Positions 54,514-63,715 of a DNA stretch of 64,000 nt are shown here, in pieces. The stretch comes from Porodaedalea pini. Taxonomy: Eukaryota; Basidiomycota; Agaricomycetes; Hymenochaetales; Hymenochaetaceae. The notes below the pieces were generated by a model that worked only from the letters and a program-made list of their open reading frames with translations, was not told the origin of the DNA and did no database searches. Numbering within the stretch: the first letter of the stretch is position 1; every line of letters begins with the position of its first letter. The stretch lies in assembly GCA_002794775.1 (NCBI GenBank), contig NBAY01000007.1, positions 496,001-560,000 on the forward strand, read 5' to 3'. A program made the position numbers and the translations under genes.

Positions 54514-55852
54514 CTAATCCAACACAGTGTATTTCTTCAGATTCTCTGGGATGGCATTCTCGAGGCCCTTCGATTGCAGCCATTTTTTTGAGAACAGTCT
54601 GCTCTGATAGCGATATGCACCATCGCATAGCATTGTAACGACAGTCTTGCCTAATCAAAAATTCAATTTAGTACGCGACACGACTAAGTTTAGAACTCAC
54701 CGGGTCCGAGCCTTTGGGCCATCTCATATGCAGCTACAACATTCAGAGCAGAACTTGCTCCAATGTATAGGCCCTCAGTATCGAGCATCTCGTACACCAT
54801 GGAAATAGATTTCTCGTCCGCAATATGGAGGGAGCTGTCTACATCCTTCACGAAAGTTCCGAGGTTGTCTGTAATTCGTCCTTGGCCGATACCTATACTC
54901 ATAATCAGCAACTCATCTGATTTATCCAATAATATTTAAGTTCTTACCCTCGGTGATCGAGCTTCCACTGCGCTCATTCAACTTGCCACCGCTGCTGATA
55001 TAGCTATGTAACACGCTCCCAGGTGGGTCGGCGAGCCAAACTTGCGTCCGGCCGTCACTCTTCTCCTTCAGGAATTTTCCAGCCCCTGCAAGTGTTCCAC
55101 CAGTGCCCGTAGCACAGACGAAACCGTCTACTTTGCCGTCAGTCTGCTGCCAGATCTCCGGGCCAGTAGTGACGTAGTGAGCTTTTGCATTGGCAACGTT
55201 ATCAAATTGGTCGGTCCAAATAGCATTGTCCAGCTTTTTCGCAAAATCTCGCGCTTGGTGATTATAGTTCTTGGGGTCTTCATACGCAACGGCTGGCACC
55301 GGGTAGACTTCAGCACCCAGCATACGCAGAAGATCGATTTTCTCTTGACTCTAGACAGAAAATGTTAGCACCTCTGCTTTCTCTATTTCATCAATACCAT
55401 CAGATGCATACCTGCGTGTTGGGCATAAAGATGACACAATTATATCCTTTTGACCGGCATACGTGAGCAAGTCCGATACCAGTATTACCTGCAGTCCCTT
55501 CTACAACAGTTCCGCCTGGTTTAATGCTATTCAAAGGTTAGTTCATTGGTATGGATAAATTTTAGGAAGCTCGTACCGGCCATTCCGTTCTGCGTCGGAA
55601 ATGAGGCCGAGGGCAGCTCTGTCTTTAACACTTCCTCCAGGGTTCTGGAACTCAGCCTTGCCAAGTACACGGCATCCTGTCCTCTCCGAAAGGCCCTTGA
55701 GGTAAATCTGTTGAGATGTTCAGAGAGCTTGCTGCGCTGGACGTGTACGACCGACATACCAGGGGGGTGTTGCCGATCGCCTCCGTTAGTCCGTTGACGA
55801 CGCTGGTGGTAAAAAATCTAGCAGAAGCTCGTCTGCGTAAGACGGAGAACAT
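54514..55852 (-). CDS. Cysteine synthase (PLP-dependent), mitochondrial type
   Basis: Converts O-acetylserine (or a related ester) and sulfide to cysteine. The N-terminus [19 protein letters not shown] is a likely mitochondrial targeting peptide. Core motifs: [30 protein letters not shown] (PLP lysine in SVKDR), [36 protein letters not shown] (phosphate cup), [13 protein letters not shown] and [14 protein letters not shown]. The C-terminal part [19 protein letters not shown] ends in KKYTVLD. Six or seven exons with short introns; TAG at 54514-54516. The AGNTG and PADPPGS-like details match the fungal cys-1/OASS group rather than cystathionine beta-synthase, and no CBS domain follows. The retrotransposon starts only about 220 bp upstream of the start codon. 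Confidence 0.92.
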
Positions 55853-56071
55853 GGAGGAATGTAAGGAAGACGTTACCCGTCAGTGTCTTCTTGAGCACCG
55901 CGACGCTGCACAGTGCACGCGATGGCGTGAGCATCAGTAACTCACGTGTCGTGAGTTTTATAATTTCTGCTATCTACTACTAACAGACTACCAACCGCAC
56001 AGGAAAACAAACAAACTGAGCCAAACCTACGTAGCGCGTAAATGGGGTGTGAACGTAAAGGTAAAGAAGTG
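55853..56071 (-). promoter_or_regulatory. Upstream region of the cysteine synthase gene, truncated by LINE
   Basis: About 220 bp separate the cysteine synthase ATG from the 3' end of the retrotransposon. The core promoter and 5' UTR must fit here or be provided by the element. No clear TATA box is visible. The near repeat AACGTAAAGG/TTTACCTTT next to the element may be its tail. Confidence 0.4.
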
Positions 56072-56097
56072 AACTTGTTCGGGATTAGAGTTTGTAA

Positions 56098-59000
56098 CTA
56101 AAGGTAAAAGGATGGGGGTAAATCAGATAAAAGCGGCATACTGTCCGGTGGGCGACGAAACGAAAAGTAAGCAAATTTTAGGAGAAGAAGAAAGTTATTT
56201 GGACGAAACCATTCAGAGAAGGACAATGGTAAAGATCGTTGACGAAAAAGGCCGTTACGCACTAGCGCAAAATAAGGACAAACGTTAAGGAAATGACGGA
56301 CATCATGTTTGATGCACGATGGGTCCGGGCAACGTGGCTTGAGGTCTCGATCATGCAAATCGAGCGCGTTCAGCATAATGCTGGCGGCGCGTGAAAGAAC
56401 CGAGCGGTGTATCATCTTCCGTGGAGAAATCTTCAGGAACTGGCGCATAGACCGGGTTGGGTAGAGGATAAACGAGGACGGCTCCATGATAGAGCGATGT
56501 CCACGTAAGTTGACGATGTTGGCTTTCCAGGCTCGAAGAAGATCGAGGTGTACTTGCGCCATGAGATTGGGAAGTGAGTCCGGTATAGTCTCGCGATGAG
56601 GGTTGGATGCTGCGTCTTTTGCCAGCTTATCTGCTTTAGAATTACCCAGTACTCCTCGGTGGGACGGGAGCCACTGGATAGTAATGTGGGAGGCCTCATG
56701 ATGGAGGGTTAAGAAGATCCCGCATAGTCGGCGGAACAGGATTATGAAGTCGGCATGACGGACGTCCTCTGAAAAGACGAGTTGGACGCAATTGAGTGAG
56801 TCGGAGACGATGTGAATGTGGACCGGAGTGGAGCATTTCGTGAGGAGAGATGATATACGACGCATAGCTGCGATGAGCGCTTCCTGCTCTTCAAACAGTA
56901 TGTTTGATCGAGAGTGCGCTGCTGAGGAAAAGACAGCGAGTTCTTGCTGATTGTGCATGATGATGAAACCGTGACCGCCGTTGTGGTAACCATCGGCATC
57001 CGGGATGATAGAGCCATCTGTGAAGATAAAATATTGATAGGGAGGTGGATGCAAGTAAAAGGAGTTGAACGCTCGAATCGCCTGAGGCTGTTGTGCTAAT
57101 GTAGGGACGGGAGTCATAATGAGGCGTGAATGAATGGGAGTAAATGATTGAAAAGAAGTTTCTTTAGGAATCCGAATACCAGGAAGAAGGGAAGAGGATA
57201 GATATTGATTAGGGACGGGGACCCGTTTGGAATGAGAAAAATATGACAAGAGAAATCGTTGTGAAAGTGAACGAATGAAGAGAGGAAGGGGTGGACACGA
57301 TAAGAAAGATTCGGCCACAGCAGGCGTAATGCTTTTATGGAAGATGGCGTGGAGAAAACGGTCTTGGGTTTTTTGGAGAATCGAAGAAATAAACGAAGAT
57401 TCAGGGAAAAGAACGGCGCCGTAGATGGCGACGGAGCGAATTAAACCAAAATAAAGTAGGCGAGCGTATTGAAAGTACGCGCCATTGGACCGGTTAAAAA
57501 GGAAACGGCGTTGATGAAGGGTAGAAATGGCTTTATTCGCCCGAGATTCAAAGTGGAGTTTGGGCGAGAGGTCGTACGAAAAAATGACGCCTAGCCAAGT
57601 GAGATGACGTGAAGGGGAAATAACACAGTTATTGTGTAAAGACAGAACGGCCTGCGAAGAAGAAGGGGAGTTGGTTAAAAAGGATCGAAAAGTATGTGCG
57701 GCTATAGCGCGATGAGGAATTATATGAAGGAGTTCGATGGCGTTGGGGTCGATAGATAAGCCAATGGATTCAAATTGAAATGAAAGAAATTGGAATTGAT
57801 TGCGAAGACGTGCTAGATTAGTGGAAATGCTGAATGAACGAGCGTAAAGAAGGTGGTCGTCCATATACGCAAGTAAAGGGCGATGAGGGCCAAAACGGGT
57901 GTTATAGGCAGTGATGACATCCGCCGCTGCGAAGATGGAAATGAGGGGAGACAGCGGGGACCCTTGAGGGACACCGCGGTTAGGTTTGATAAAAGGGGGA
58001 AAAAAGGAGTTATTGAAGTGAAAGGAGATTGGACGATCTCGAAGCCAAGAGGACAGAACGTGAATGATGTTTGGGTGAACATTAGAACGAATGAGTTTGG
58101 AAAGGAGAAGGTGATGCGAGATATTATCGAAAAAACCTTGAATGTCAACAGTAAGGACAGAAGTAATGAAATGACGGTGTCGCGTGTGCAAGCCACTGTT
58201 GTTATCGCCACCAGAGTGAATAAAGGGTTGGTTGAGAATGGTAGAAAGCAAGTCGTAACAAGCGGTAAGCGAAGAGCGGTGCTTTCGACAACCGTGTTGA
58301 GAATCAGGAAGGAGGTTATTAAGTTCGAAAAAGGGTTGAAGAAGGTTGAAAAGAACACGTTCGAAAAGTTTACCTATGGTATCAACCAGGGTAATTGGTC
58401 GAAATGCCCGAGGGACTGTAAAGTCGGAGCGCTTGGGTTTGGGGATGAACGTTACAAGGGAGGTTTTGAAAGAAAGCGGGAAATGACCGAGTTTTAAACA
58501 CAAAGAAAAAAGGTCAACGAAAAATTGCCCTTGATGCTCGACTAGGAGCTCCAAATGTTTGTACGAGATGTGGCTGTTGCCAGGGCTCGTTTCGTGGTCG
58601 ATGCCCTGAAGTGCGGTGTGTATATCGCTTATTTCGATAGGGCGGATGTCGCGGAGAGCGGGGAGGGGTATGGTCTCCGGCGAGCGTGTTACCGCGGGGA
58701 AGAACGTCTCTCGAAAGAGGGATGATTTGTCGTCTTCAGTTGTGGTAAAAACACCGTTCAACATGCGAAGTGCGCCGATAGGGGCGCGGCGGCGTGCTGT
58801 GCCTAGATGTTGGTTACGCCACACCGAGTGCGCGTCCGATTGTTGAAGACGGGAGCCATAGAAAGCATTCTTGGCTCGGACTATTTCAGAATCGAGGCGA
58901 CTTTTCGAGTCGGGGCACGGGTTACGACAATGTTCGCGGTAAAGGCGAGAACACGCTTCGGACCACCAATTATTGGGGCCAAAGTACGAGCGGGCTTTTC

Positions 59001-59967
59001 GTTTCTGAAGAAAGAGGGTGGCAAAGTCTGAAATGGATGAATTAAGTGAGAAAAGAAGGTCGTCCAGCGCCTTCGTGGTATCGATCCCAATTAAAGAGAA
59101 GGGGAAGGAGTGAGATTCGCAAAATTCCGATATAAATGAAGGTAGGTCCCGGGAGCGAATAGAACGGAGGGGAGGTTGCGGTTCTGCAGATAGGATGTTA
59201 ACATTAAATGAAAAGCGCAAAGGGCGATGGTCTGAAGAAGTGTCCAAAGAAGGGTCGGAAATAGAAATACTGTGTAAAAGCGCGGGGGCGAAATCGTCAG
59301 AAGCAATGATCAGGTCAATAATGGAGTTAGACCCAGAAGAGCGATTGAAATAAGTGTGTTGGTCACGAGGGTTACAAACAGTAAGGCCATTCTCGTTGAT
59401 CCAGTCAACGAGAGTTGATGCCTGCGAAAAGGCGTAGGATTGATCTGGGAAAGACCACAGGTCTGAATGGCGATTGAAATCACCTATCAGGATGTTAGAT
59501 GGGGTATCGAGGGATGGGAGAGGGTTCTCGAATTCATGTAAAGCAGGGGAGCTGTAGATGTTCCAAAGCAATAGGGGGGATAAGTCGCCCCGCGAAATTG
59601 AAATGACCGAAATATTAGGGGACGAATGAGAAGGAACGTATAGTGAAACGCGATGAGCAATGCGGGGATGCACAAGGGTGCAAACCCTGGGTTTGTCCGG
59701 AGAGGAAGGGCGGAATGCAAAATAGGGAGCGTAATTGCGAATATTGAAGACGCGGGAGCCGGCCGAAGACGACTTAGAAGGAATGATAGACTGAACAGTT
59801 GGAATCTCCTGGAAGCAGATAATATCGGGAGCAACGTGCGTAGTGGAAAAGGCACGTAACAAGAAATCGAATGTCGGTTCGGAATTTCGGATATTCAGGG
59901 AAAAAACGGAAATTGTGTCAGTCATAGAGATTAAAAGGGGGAACGATAGTTTCGACGAGCTGGGCAC
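56098..59967 (-). CDS. LINE ORF2: endonuclease, reverse transcriptase, RNase H
   Basis: 1289 codons if the upstream ATG at 59967 is used. The ATG at 59925 (MTDTISVFSLNIRN) is more likely, as it follows the ORF-b stop by five bases. The EEP endonuclease is at residues about 15-255 (IICFQEIP, ILIGDFNRHSDLW, SSDHRPLRFSF). The RT is at about 480-770 (FRPITLVDTIGKLFERVL, LTVDIQGFFDNISHHLLL, NRGVPQGSPLSPLIS and catalytic LLAYMDDHLLYA). The RNase H is at about 975-1115 (YFIFTDGSII, LFEEQEALIAAM, HIVSDSLNCVQL, WLPSHRGVLGNSKADKLAKD). A C-terminal C-x4-C-x-H-x-C knuckle ends the protein (CPDPSCIKHDVRHFLNVC). All key acidic residues are present, so the protein could be active. Confidence 0.95.
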   Translation of the reverse strand: MPSSSKLSFPLLISMTDTISVFSLNIRNSEPTFDFLLRAFSTTHVAPDIICFQEIPTVQSIIPSKSSSAGSRVFNIRNYAPYFAFRPSSPDKPRVCTLVHPRIAHRVSLYVPSHSSPNISVISISRGDLSPLLLWNIYSSPALHEFENPLPSLDTPSNILIGDFNRHSDLWSFPDQSYAFSQASTLVDWINENGLTVCNPRDQHTYFNRSSGSNSIIDLIIASDDFAPALLHSISISDPSLDTSSDHRPLRFSFNVNILSAEPQPPLRSIRSRDLPSFISEFCESHSFPFSLIGIDTTKALDDLLFSLNSSISDFATLFLQKRKARSYFGPNNWWSEACSRLYREHCRNPCPDSKSRLDSEIVRAKNAFYGSRLQQSDAHSVWRNQHLGTARRRAPIGALRMLNGVFTTTEDDKSSLFRETFFPAVTRSPETIPLPALRDIRPIEISDIHTALQGIDHETSPGNSHISYKHLELLVEHQGQFFVDLFSLCLKLGHFPLSFKTSLVTFIPKPKRSDFTVPRAFRPITLVDTIGKLFERVLFNLLQPFFELNNLLPDSQHGCRKHRSSLTACYDLLSTILNQPFIHSGGDNNSGLHTRHRHFITSVLTVDIQGFFDNISHHLLLSKLIRSNVHPNIIHVLSSWLRDRPISFHFNNSFFPPFIKPNRGVPQGSPLSPLISIFAAADVITAYNTRFGPHRPLLAYMDDHLLYARSFSISTNLARLRNQFQFLSFQFESIGLSIDPNAIELLHIIPHRAIAAHTFRSFLTNSPSSSQAVLSLHNNCVISPSRHLTWLGVIFSYDLSPKLHFESRANKAISTLHQRRFLFNRSNGAYFQYARLLYFGLIRSVAIYGAVLFPESSFISSILQKTQDRFLHAIFHKSITPAVAESFLSCPPLPLFIRSLSQRFLLSYFSHSKRVPVPNQYLSSSLLPGIRIPKETSFQSFTPIHSRLIMTPVPTLAQQPQAIRAFNSFYLHPPPYQYFIFTDGSIIPDADGYHNGGHGFIIMHNQQELAVFSSAAHSRSNILFEEQEALIAAMRRISSLLTKCSTPVHIHIVSDSLNCVQLVFSEDVRHADFIILFRRLCGIFLTLHHEASHITIQWLPSHRGVLGNSKADKLAKDAASNPHRETIPDSLPNLMAQVHLDLLRAWKANIVNLRGHRSIMEPSSFILYPTRSMRQFLKISPRKMIHRSVLSRAASIMLNALDLHDRDLKPRCPDPSCIKHDVRHFLNVCPYFALVRNGLFRQRSLPLSFSEWFRPNNFLLLLKFAYFSFRRPPDSMPLLSDLPPSFYL

Positions 59968-61262
59968 TCTGATGATCTGGCGCTATGATTGCCCTGGCAG
60001 TTAATGCACAGGGCAAAGTGCTCGCACTGGAGGTTGTTAGAGGCTGTACATGGTGCGCATTTGGCAACATGGACGGCGGTACGGTGCGGTTCCGAGCAGA
60101 TCGCACAACGGGCTACTGATCGACATTTAGCTGCGGTGTGTCCCAAGCGATGACAATTATCGCATTGGTTGATCGTAGGGCGGGACTTCATTTCCTCGAG
60201 TCGGCGGATGACGCCAAATACGGGGACTGATCTGTTATTGTGTAAGAAAAAGTGATCGAAACATAACCTCGCGTCGTCTTTGAGGACAACGGATACGTTG
60301 CAGTAATCGCGTTGGTTCAGGCGTTCGATGGAAGACATGAACCGGGGAGGGAACATGAATTCCTGCCCTTCGAATTGAGGTAAAGAGGAAATTTCGTCGA
60401 TAAGATCTTTTTCTGAGTAGATGAGGTTAGTGTCCTTGTCAAATACCGGGACTCCAGGGATGACCATTTTGAACTGGGGCGACGGGGTGAACGCCTTAGC
60501 TCCAGAGATGTTAATAATTCGGTTAAGTTGAGAAACGAGTGCGCTGTGTTGAGAGTCGAAGTCGGAACGAATGTTAGTGAACGCAATTAGGAGGTTACTG
60601 TTGGAAGTGTATTCCACATTCAGGATAACCAAATGTTTAAAAGACGGATTGCCCTTAAGGCCCGCTCGAACTGCATTTTTAACAGATAAAGGGGACGGGC
60701 GAACAGCCAGGTCTCCCGGGAGTGAGAAGAAAATTCGGCGAACATTGCGGACACGGGTGTTAACCGATCCGTTAGACCGGTTGATGGGAACTGTAGAGAC
60801 TTCCCCTTGGGGGTTCTGTTCAGTTATGCGAACTACCTTGGTGGGGGTAGTTTTGGGTTTCTTTTGTGTCGCTTTCGCATATGTTACTTTTGTGAACCCC
60901 TCTTGGTCCGTGTCAACGGCCGAGATGGGTGGGTAGTGAATTTGAGTTTGGGAACCGCGGGGGGCGTTATGTTCTGAATGAGCGTAGCCGTCGGGAGCGA
61001 TGATTACGCCCTCGGTAGTCATGCGAAAGCCCGAGCCTGGAACTCGGGTCTTGGCGATAGCCGCGGCGTACTCGGTTTTGCCATTCTTAGGCACCGGGAC
61101 GCGTTGCTTGGTGATCGGGCCGGGAGGGGGGAACCTCGGGTCATGAACAAAGCGAGCCCCGAGGGGGTCCGGTAAGATTTTCTGTTGTTTATTGTGAATA
61201 GCGTTAGTAGACACAGACGGGCGAACAGTAGGAACCGAGGCATCGGCGAGTTGTTTTTCCAT
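59931..61262 (-). CDS. LINE ORF-b: gag-like protein with zinc knuckles
   Basis: 443 codons starting MEKQLADASVPTV. The frame is open further upstream, but this ATG follows the ORF-a stop by one base. The middle holds an RRM-like region typical of LINE ORF1 proteins (RIFFSLPGDLAVRPSPL, KHLVILNVEYTSNSNLLIAF). The C-terminus has three cysteine/histidine knuckles: CDNCHRLGHTAAKC, CAICSEPHRTAVHVAKC and CINCQGNHSARSSEC, for RNA binding. The stop TAA is five bases before the ORF2 ATG. Confidence 0.88.
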   Translation of the reverse strand: MEKQLADASVPTVRPSVSTNAIHNKQQKILPDPLGARFVHDPRFPPPGPITKQRVPVPKNGKTEYAAAIAKTRVPGSGFRMTTEGVIIAPDGYAHSEHNAPRGSQTQIHYPPISAVDTDQEGFTKVTYAKATQKKPKTTPTKVVRITEQNPQGEVSTVPINRSNGSVNTRVRNVRRIFFSLPGDLAVRPSPLSVKNAVRAGLKGNPSFKHLVILNVEYTSNSNLLIAFTNIRSDFDSQHSALVSQLNRIINISGAKAFTPSPQFKMVIPGVPVFDKDTNLIYSEKDLIDEISSLPQFEGQEFMFPPRFMSSIERLNQRDYCNVSVVLKDDARLCFDHFFLHNNRSVPVFGVIRRLEEMKSRPTINQCDNCHRLGHTAAKCRSVARCAICSEPHRTAVHVAKCAPCTASNNLQCEHFALCINCQGNHSARSSECPARRNYRSPF

Positions 61263-61263
61263 G

Positions 61264-62166
61264 TTATTTGTTTTTTTCCGAAATAGAAGAGACGACCGCA
61301 GAGAGATGCTGAATGGAACGGGACATTGAATGCATAGTGTCCGTGATTTCCTGGTCACGGATGATCTGACTGTTAATATGGATGTTTTCAAACACGTGTT
61401 TAAATGAAGGAGAATGGATACGGAATGTCGAATGGAAAGCCTCCAGACTTTCGTTGGCAGAATTGGCGAGGCTGGTTTCGTCGTCCAAGGTGTTGGCTTT
61501 GTTTATCCAAGATACTAGGTTGGATCCAATGTTGGCAAGGATGGACCCGGCGCGAACCGGATCTTCGAACCAGGGCTTGTCAGCGGACCACGTTGGTTGG
61601 GTGATGAGCGTGTTTATGGTATTGATGGTCTCTTTGGTGAGATCGGCAAAAGAGAGGTTGATCTTCTCGGCGATGTCCGGATCGTACATTTCATCGATAT
61701 CTTCCATAACGTTGTCGACCTGCGGGGCCTGACTAGGATGCTCGTCCGGTATGTACAGGTCGTCGTCCATAGCGTCATCGTCAATTCGAGCGGGGGGCGG
61801 GATGGCCGCGTGTTCTTCCTCTGAGTTAGAGCGCTTAAGGGCATTCTGCGATTCGATATCCGGGGTAGGGGGGAGGTCCCCTTGCTTGCGTAGTTTAGCG
61901 GCATGATTGTCCGCTTCGACATCGGGGGACCATTTGTCACGATTGGCTTGAACTTGTATGCATACGTTGTCATCGTGGTTGTAGGTCTTGTCGCGACCAC
62001 AAGTGACACATAGCTTGGCGGTCCCACTAACACACTGGCGACTGTGATAGGGGAGATCCTGTTTACACTCCTCACACTTGGTGGGGTCCTTGGGATTGAC
62101 AAGGGAACGAATAGACTTGGTCTTGTGAAGAGAGGCTTTAGCTCTGGTCAACATCTTGTTGTCCAT
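61264..62166 (-). CDS. LINE ORF-a: extra upstream ORF with Cys-rich motif
   Basis: About 300 codons from MDNKMLTRAKAS (an in-frame ATG at 62235 is also possible). The N-terminal part has a CEECKQDLPYHSRQC and LCVTCGRDKTYNHDDNVC zinc-binding-like pair. It is followed by an acidic, disordered middle (DDDLYIPDEHPSQ) and a helical C-terminus (FEDPVRAGSILANIGSNLV, SPSFKHVFENIHINSQII). I do not know a described function. It may be a second RNA-binding or assembly protein of the element. The stop TAA is separated from the ORF-b ATG by a single C. Confidence 0.8.
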   Translation of the reverse strand: MDNKMLTRAKASLHKTKSIRSLVNPKDPTKCEECKQDLPYHSRQCVSGTAKLCVTCGRDKTYNHDDNVCIQVQANRDKWSPDVEADNHAAKLRKQGDLPPTPDIESQNALKRSNSEEEHAAIPPPARIDDDAMDDDLYIPDEHPSQAPQVDNVMEDIDEMYDPDIAEKINLSFADLTKETINTINTLITQPTWSADKPWFEDPVRAGSILANIGSNLVSWINKANTLDDETSLANSANESLEAFHSTFRIHSPSFKHVFENIHINSQIIRDQEITDTMHSMSRSIQHLSAVVSSISEKNK

Positions 62167-62249
62167 AGCAATAAGGAGAAATAGCGAGTTAACTGCAAGT
62201 TTCCCACGATCCAGATGGTGATGGTAGGAGGTCAAGAAGTGTCGTGAGT

Positions 62250-63715
62250 GTCTAAACCTCGGCTTGTCTCCGTCGCACAGAGTGACAGACGCTCCTCATC
62301 GTCTCACATCCTCACCTTGCATGTCGCGGTCATCATTTTGAGTCTCACCACTTCACAACCTCCAGCGGCTGTCTCACCCGGATTGCTGGTTTTAAAGTCT
62401 AGCTGCCCGATACTGTATCGCTATTGCGCTGGACCGCGTTCCTTCGTGCACACTTTGCCCGTGACGGCTGTGTTTACGAATATGAATACGCCTCCTTCCA
62501 GTATCACCACTCATGATGAGATCCGGCGCTAAGCATTTCCCTCTCACTGGAAGAGTGGCAAGAGACACGGACGATTGGTAAGAGTGTTACTCGCTGGCGC
62601 CCTGCATTGGTCGCGCATGCTGTCGACTGTACATACTCTGTACGACACAATACATCACTTTCACAGCCCACCTACCGCACTACTGGCATCACTATTGTTG
62701 CCTCTTCCTTCGATCCCAGCCACGCTTTGTTACGTGCCGTATGCAGAGGCATTCTTTACATATTTGTCCCATAAAGGTGATTTATAATTTCTATCATTCA
62801 GCTCGACGAGCTGACTATTCACAAGGACGTTGTGCGGTGCAAGGAGATCACTCAACCGAGCATCTGCTGCATTTATGTTAGCTGGCTTATTCAAGTCGAA
62901 TGGAACCATGCTCGTATGCTACATCGCCTGGGGAATGCTGGTTGAGCGATCCTGTACTGTCCGTCACCGCCGAACTCTCCTCTAGAAACGACATTTCGCA
63001 CGACCTTAAACCGTGCCCTGCTGTCTACTACAACAGCATTAGTATCCTTGTTGCATCAGTACAACGTATACATTGCCTCCTGCGCTGTTTTGCTTGGCAG
63101 GCGTCGTTCTTGGTGTACAAAGAATCTCCCGTTGATCTGTTTCTTCGTTCAGTCAAGTTTTGGAATGTTGGTCGTTTCCGTTATTGGACATTTCAGCAGA
63201 CGCGGGATATCTTGCTCGCAGCGTCCGTCGTGCTCCGTTGGTTTGCGCATCAGTCTCATACATTTGGGGCGTATTTCTAGGTCTTCTTGGGAAAACCTCG
63301 TCATTCCTCACCTGCGCCTCTCCAAGCAAAGGGTCATCCCAGAGGTGAAGAAACTGATGATGATCAATGCTGGATCAGATATCTTTCTTAAACCCTTCTC
63401 CACTCTGCATGTAATGCACGCTCTGGTCCTCGCCATTATCCTCCTTATCTCGGCGCACGCGCAGATCGTACTTCGTTTCACAAGTGCGCTATCCCTCATA
63501 TTCTGGGCTGCTGCCTGGCTTTTCTTATCCAAGCCAGGTCCTAGCACGATCGATAAGAGCGGTGCAGGAGATCAGAGCAAGGACACTGGAAGGAAAAACC
63601 CCGACTCCGAAAGCAGGTCGGGCTGCTGGGTGGTGGGCTGACTGGAGCATGGTCTGAGGCCTAGGTGCGATCGCGCTTGTTATTTGGGGCATCTTCTAGC
63701 CATCCATCGTGACCC
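62250..63715 (+). pseudogene. GPI18: Decayed GPI mannosyltransferase 2 (GPI18/PIG-V) copy
   Basis: PIG-V adds the second mannose to the GPI anchor precursor in the ER. Here only fragments in changing frames remain, in the right order: TM1 LTLHVAVIILSLTT (62310-62350), LLRWTAFLRAHFARDGCVYE (about 62422-62480), YDTIHHFHSPPTALLASLL with YAEAFFTYLSHKG (62640-62782), AAFMLAGLFKSNGTMLVCYI then AWGMLVE (about 62860-62945), CTKNLPLICFFVQ (63115-63155), KFWNVGRFRYWTFQQ (63155-63200), HALVLAIILLISAHAQIVLR with FWAAAWLFLS (63415-63530) and WWADWSMV-stop-GLGAIALVIWGIF-stop (63620-63695). The family's RWD motif reads RWT. Frameshifts and nonsense codons rule out function. Introns are still recognisable, so it arose by DNA duplication rather than retroposition, or it is the decayed original gene. 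Confidence 0.75.

Larger units (their letters stand above)
56072..62241 (-). mobile_element. Tad-like non-LTR retrotransposon with three ORFs
   Basis: A minus-strand LINE, apparently full length: ORF-a (about 62166-61264), ORF-b (61262-59931) and ORF2 (59925-56098). ORF2 carries AP-endonuclease, reverse transcriptase and RNase H domains, and no stop or frameshift is visible in any ORF. A candidate 8-bp target duplication AAGAAGTG occurs at 56064-56071 and 62234-62241. RNase H after the RT and two upstream gag-like ORFs with zinc knuckles place it near the Tad/I group in domain layout. No clear poly(A) tail; the 3' end has a TTTACC-type repeat on the minus strand. Confidence 0.85.

Noticed and set aside
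57813..58497. Plus and minus frames of about 180-204 codons inside the LINE
   Set aside because: Shadow frames of ORF2, which is continuous across the region with RT motifs.
62900..63280. 126-codon plus-strand ORF as an independent gene
   Set aside because: Its C-terminal half (KFWNVGRFRYWTFQQ) is one fragment of the GPI18 pseudogene; the N-terminal half is an out-of-frame shadow.
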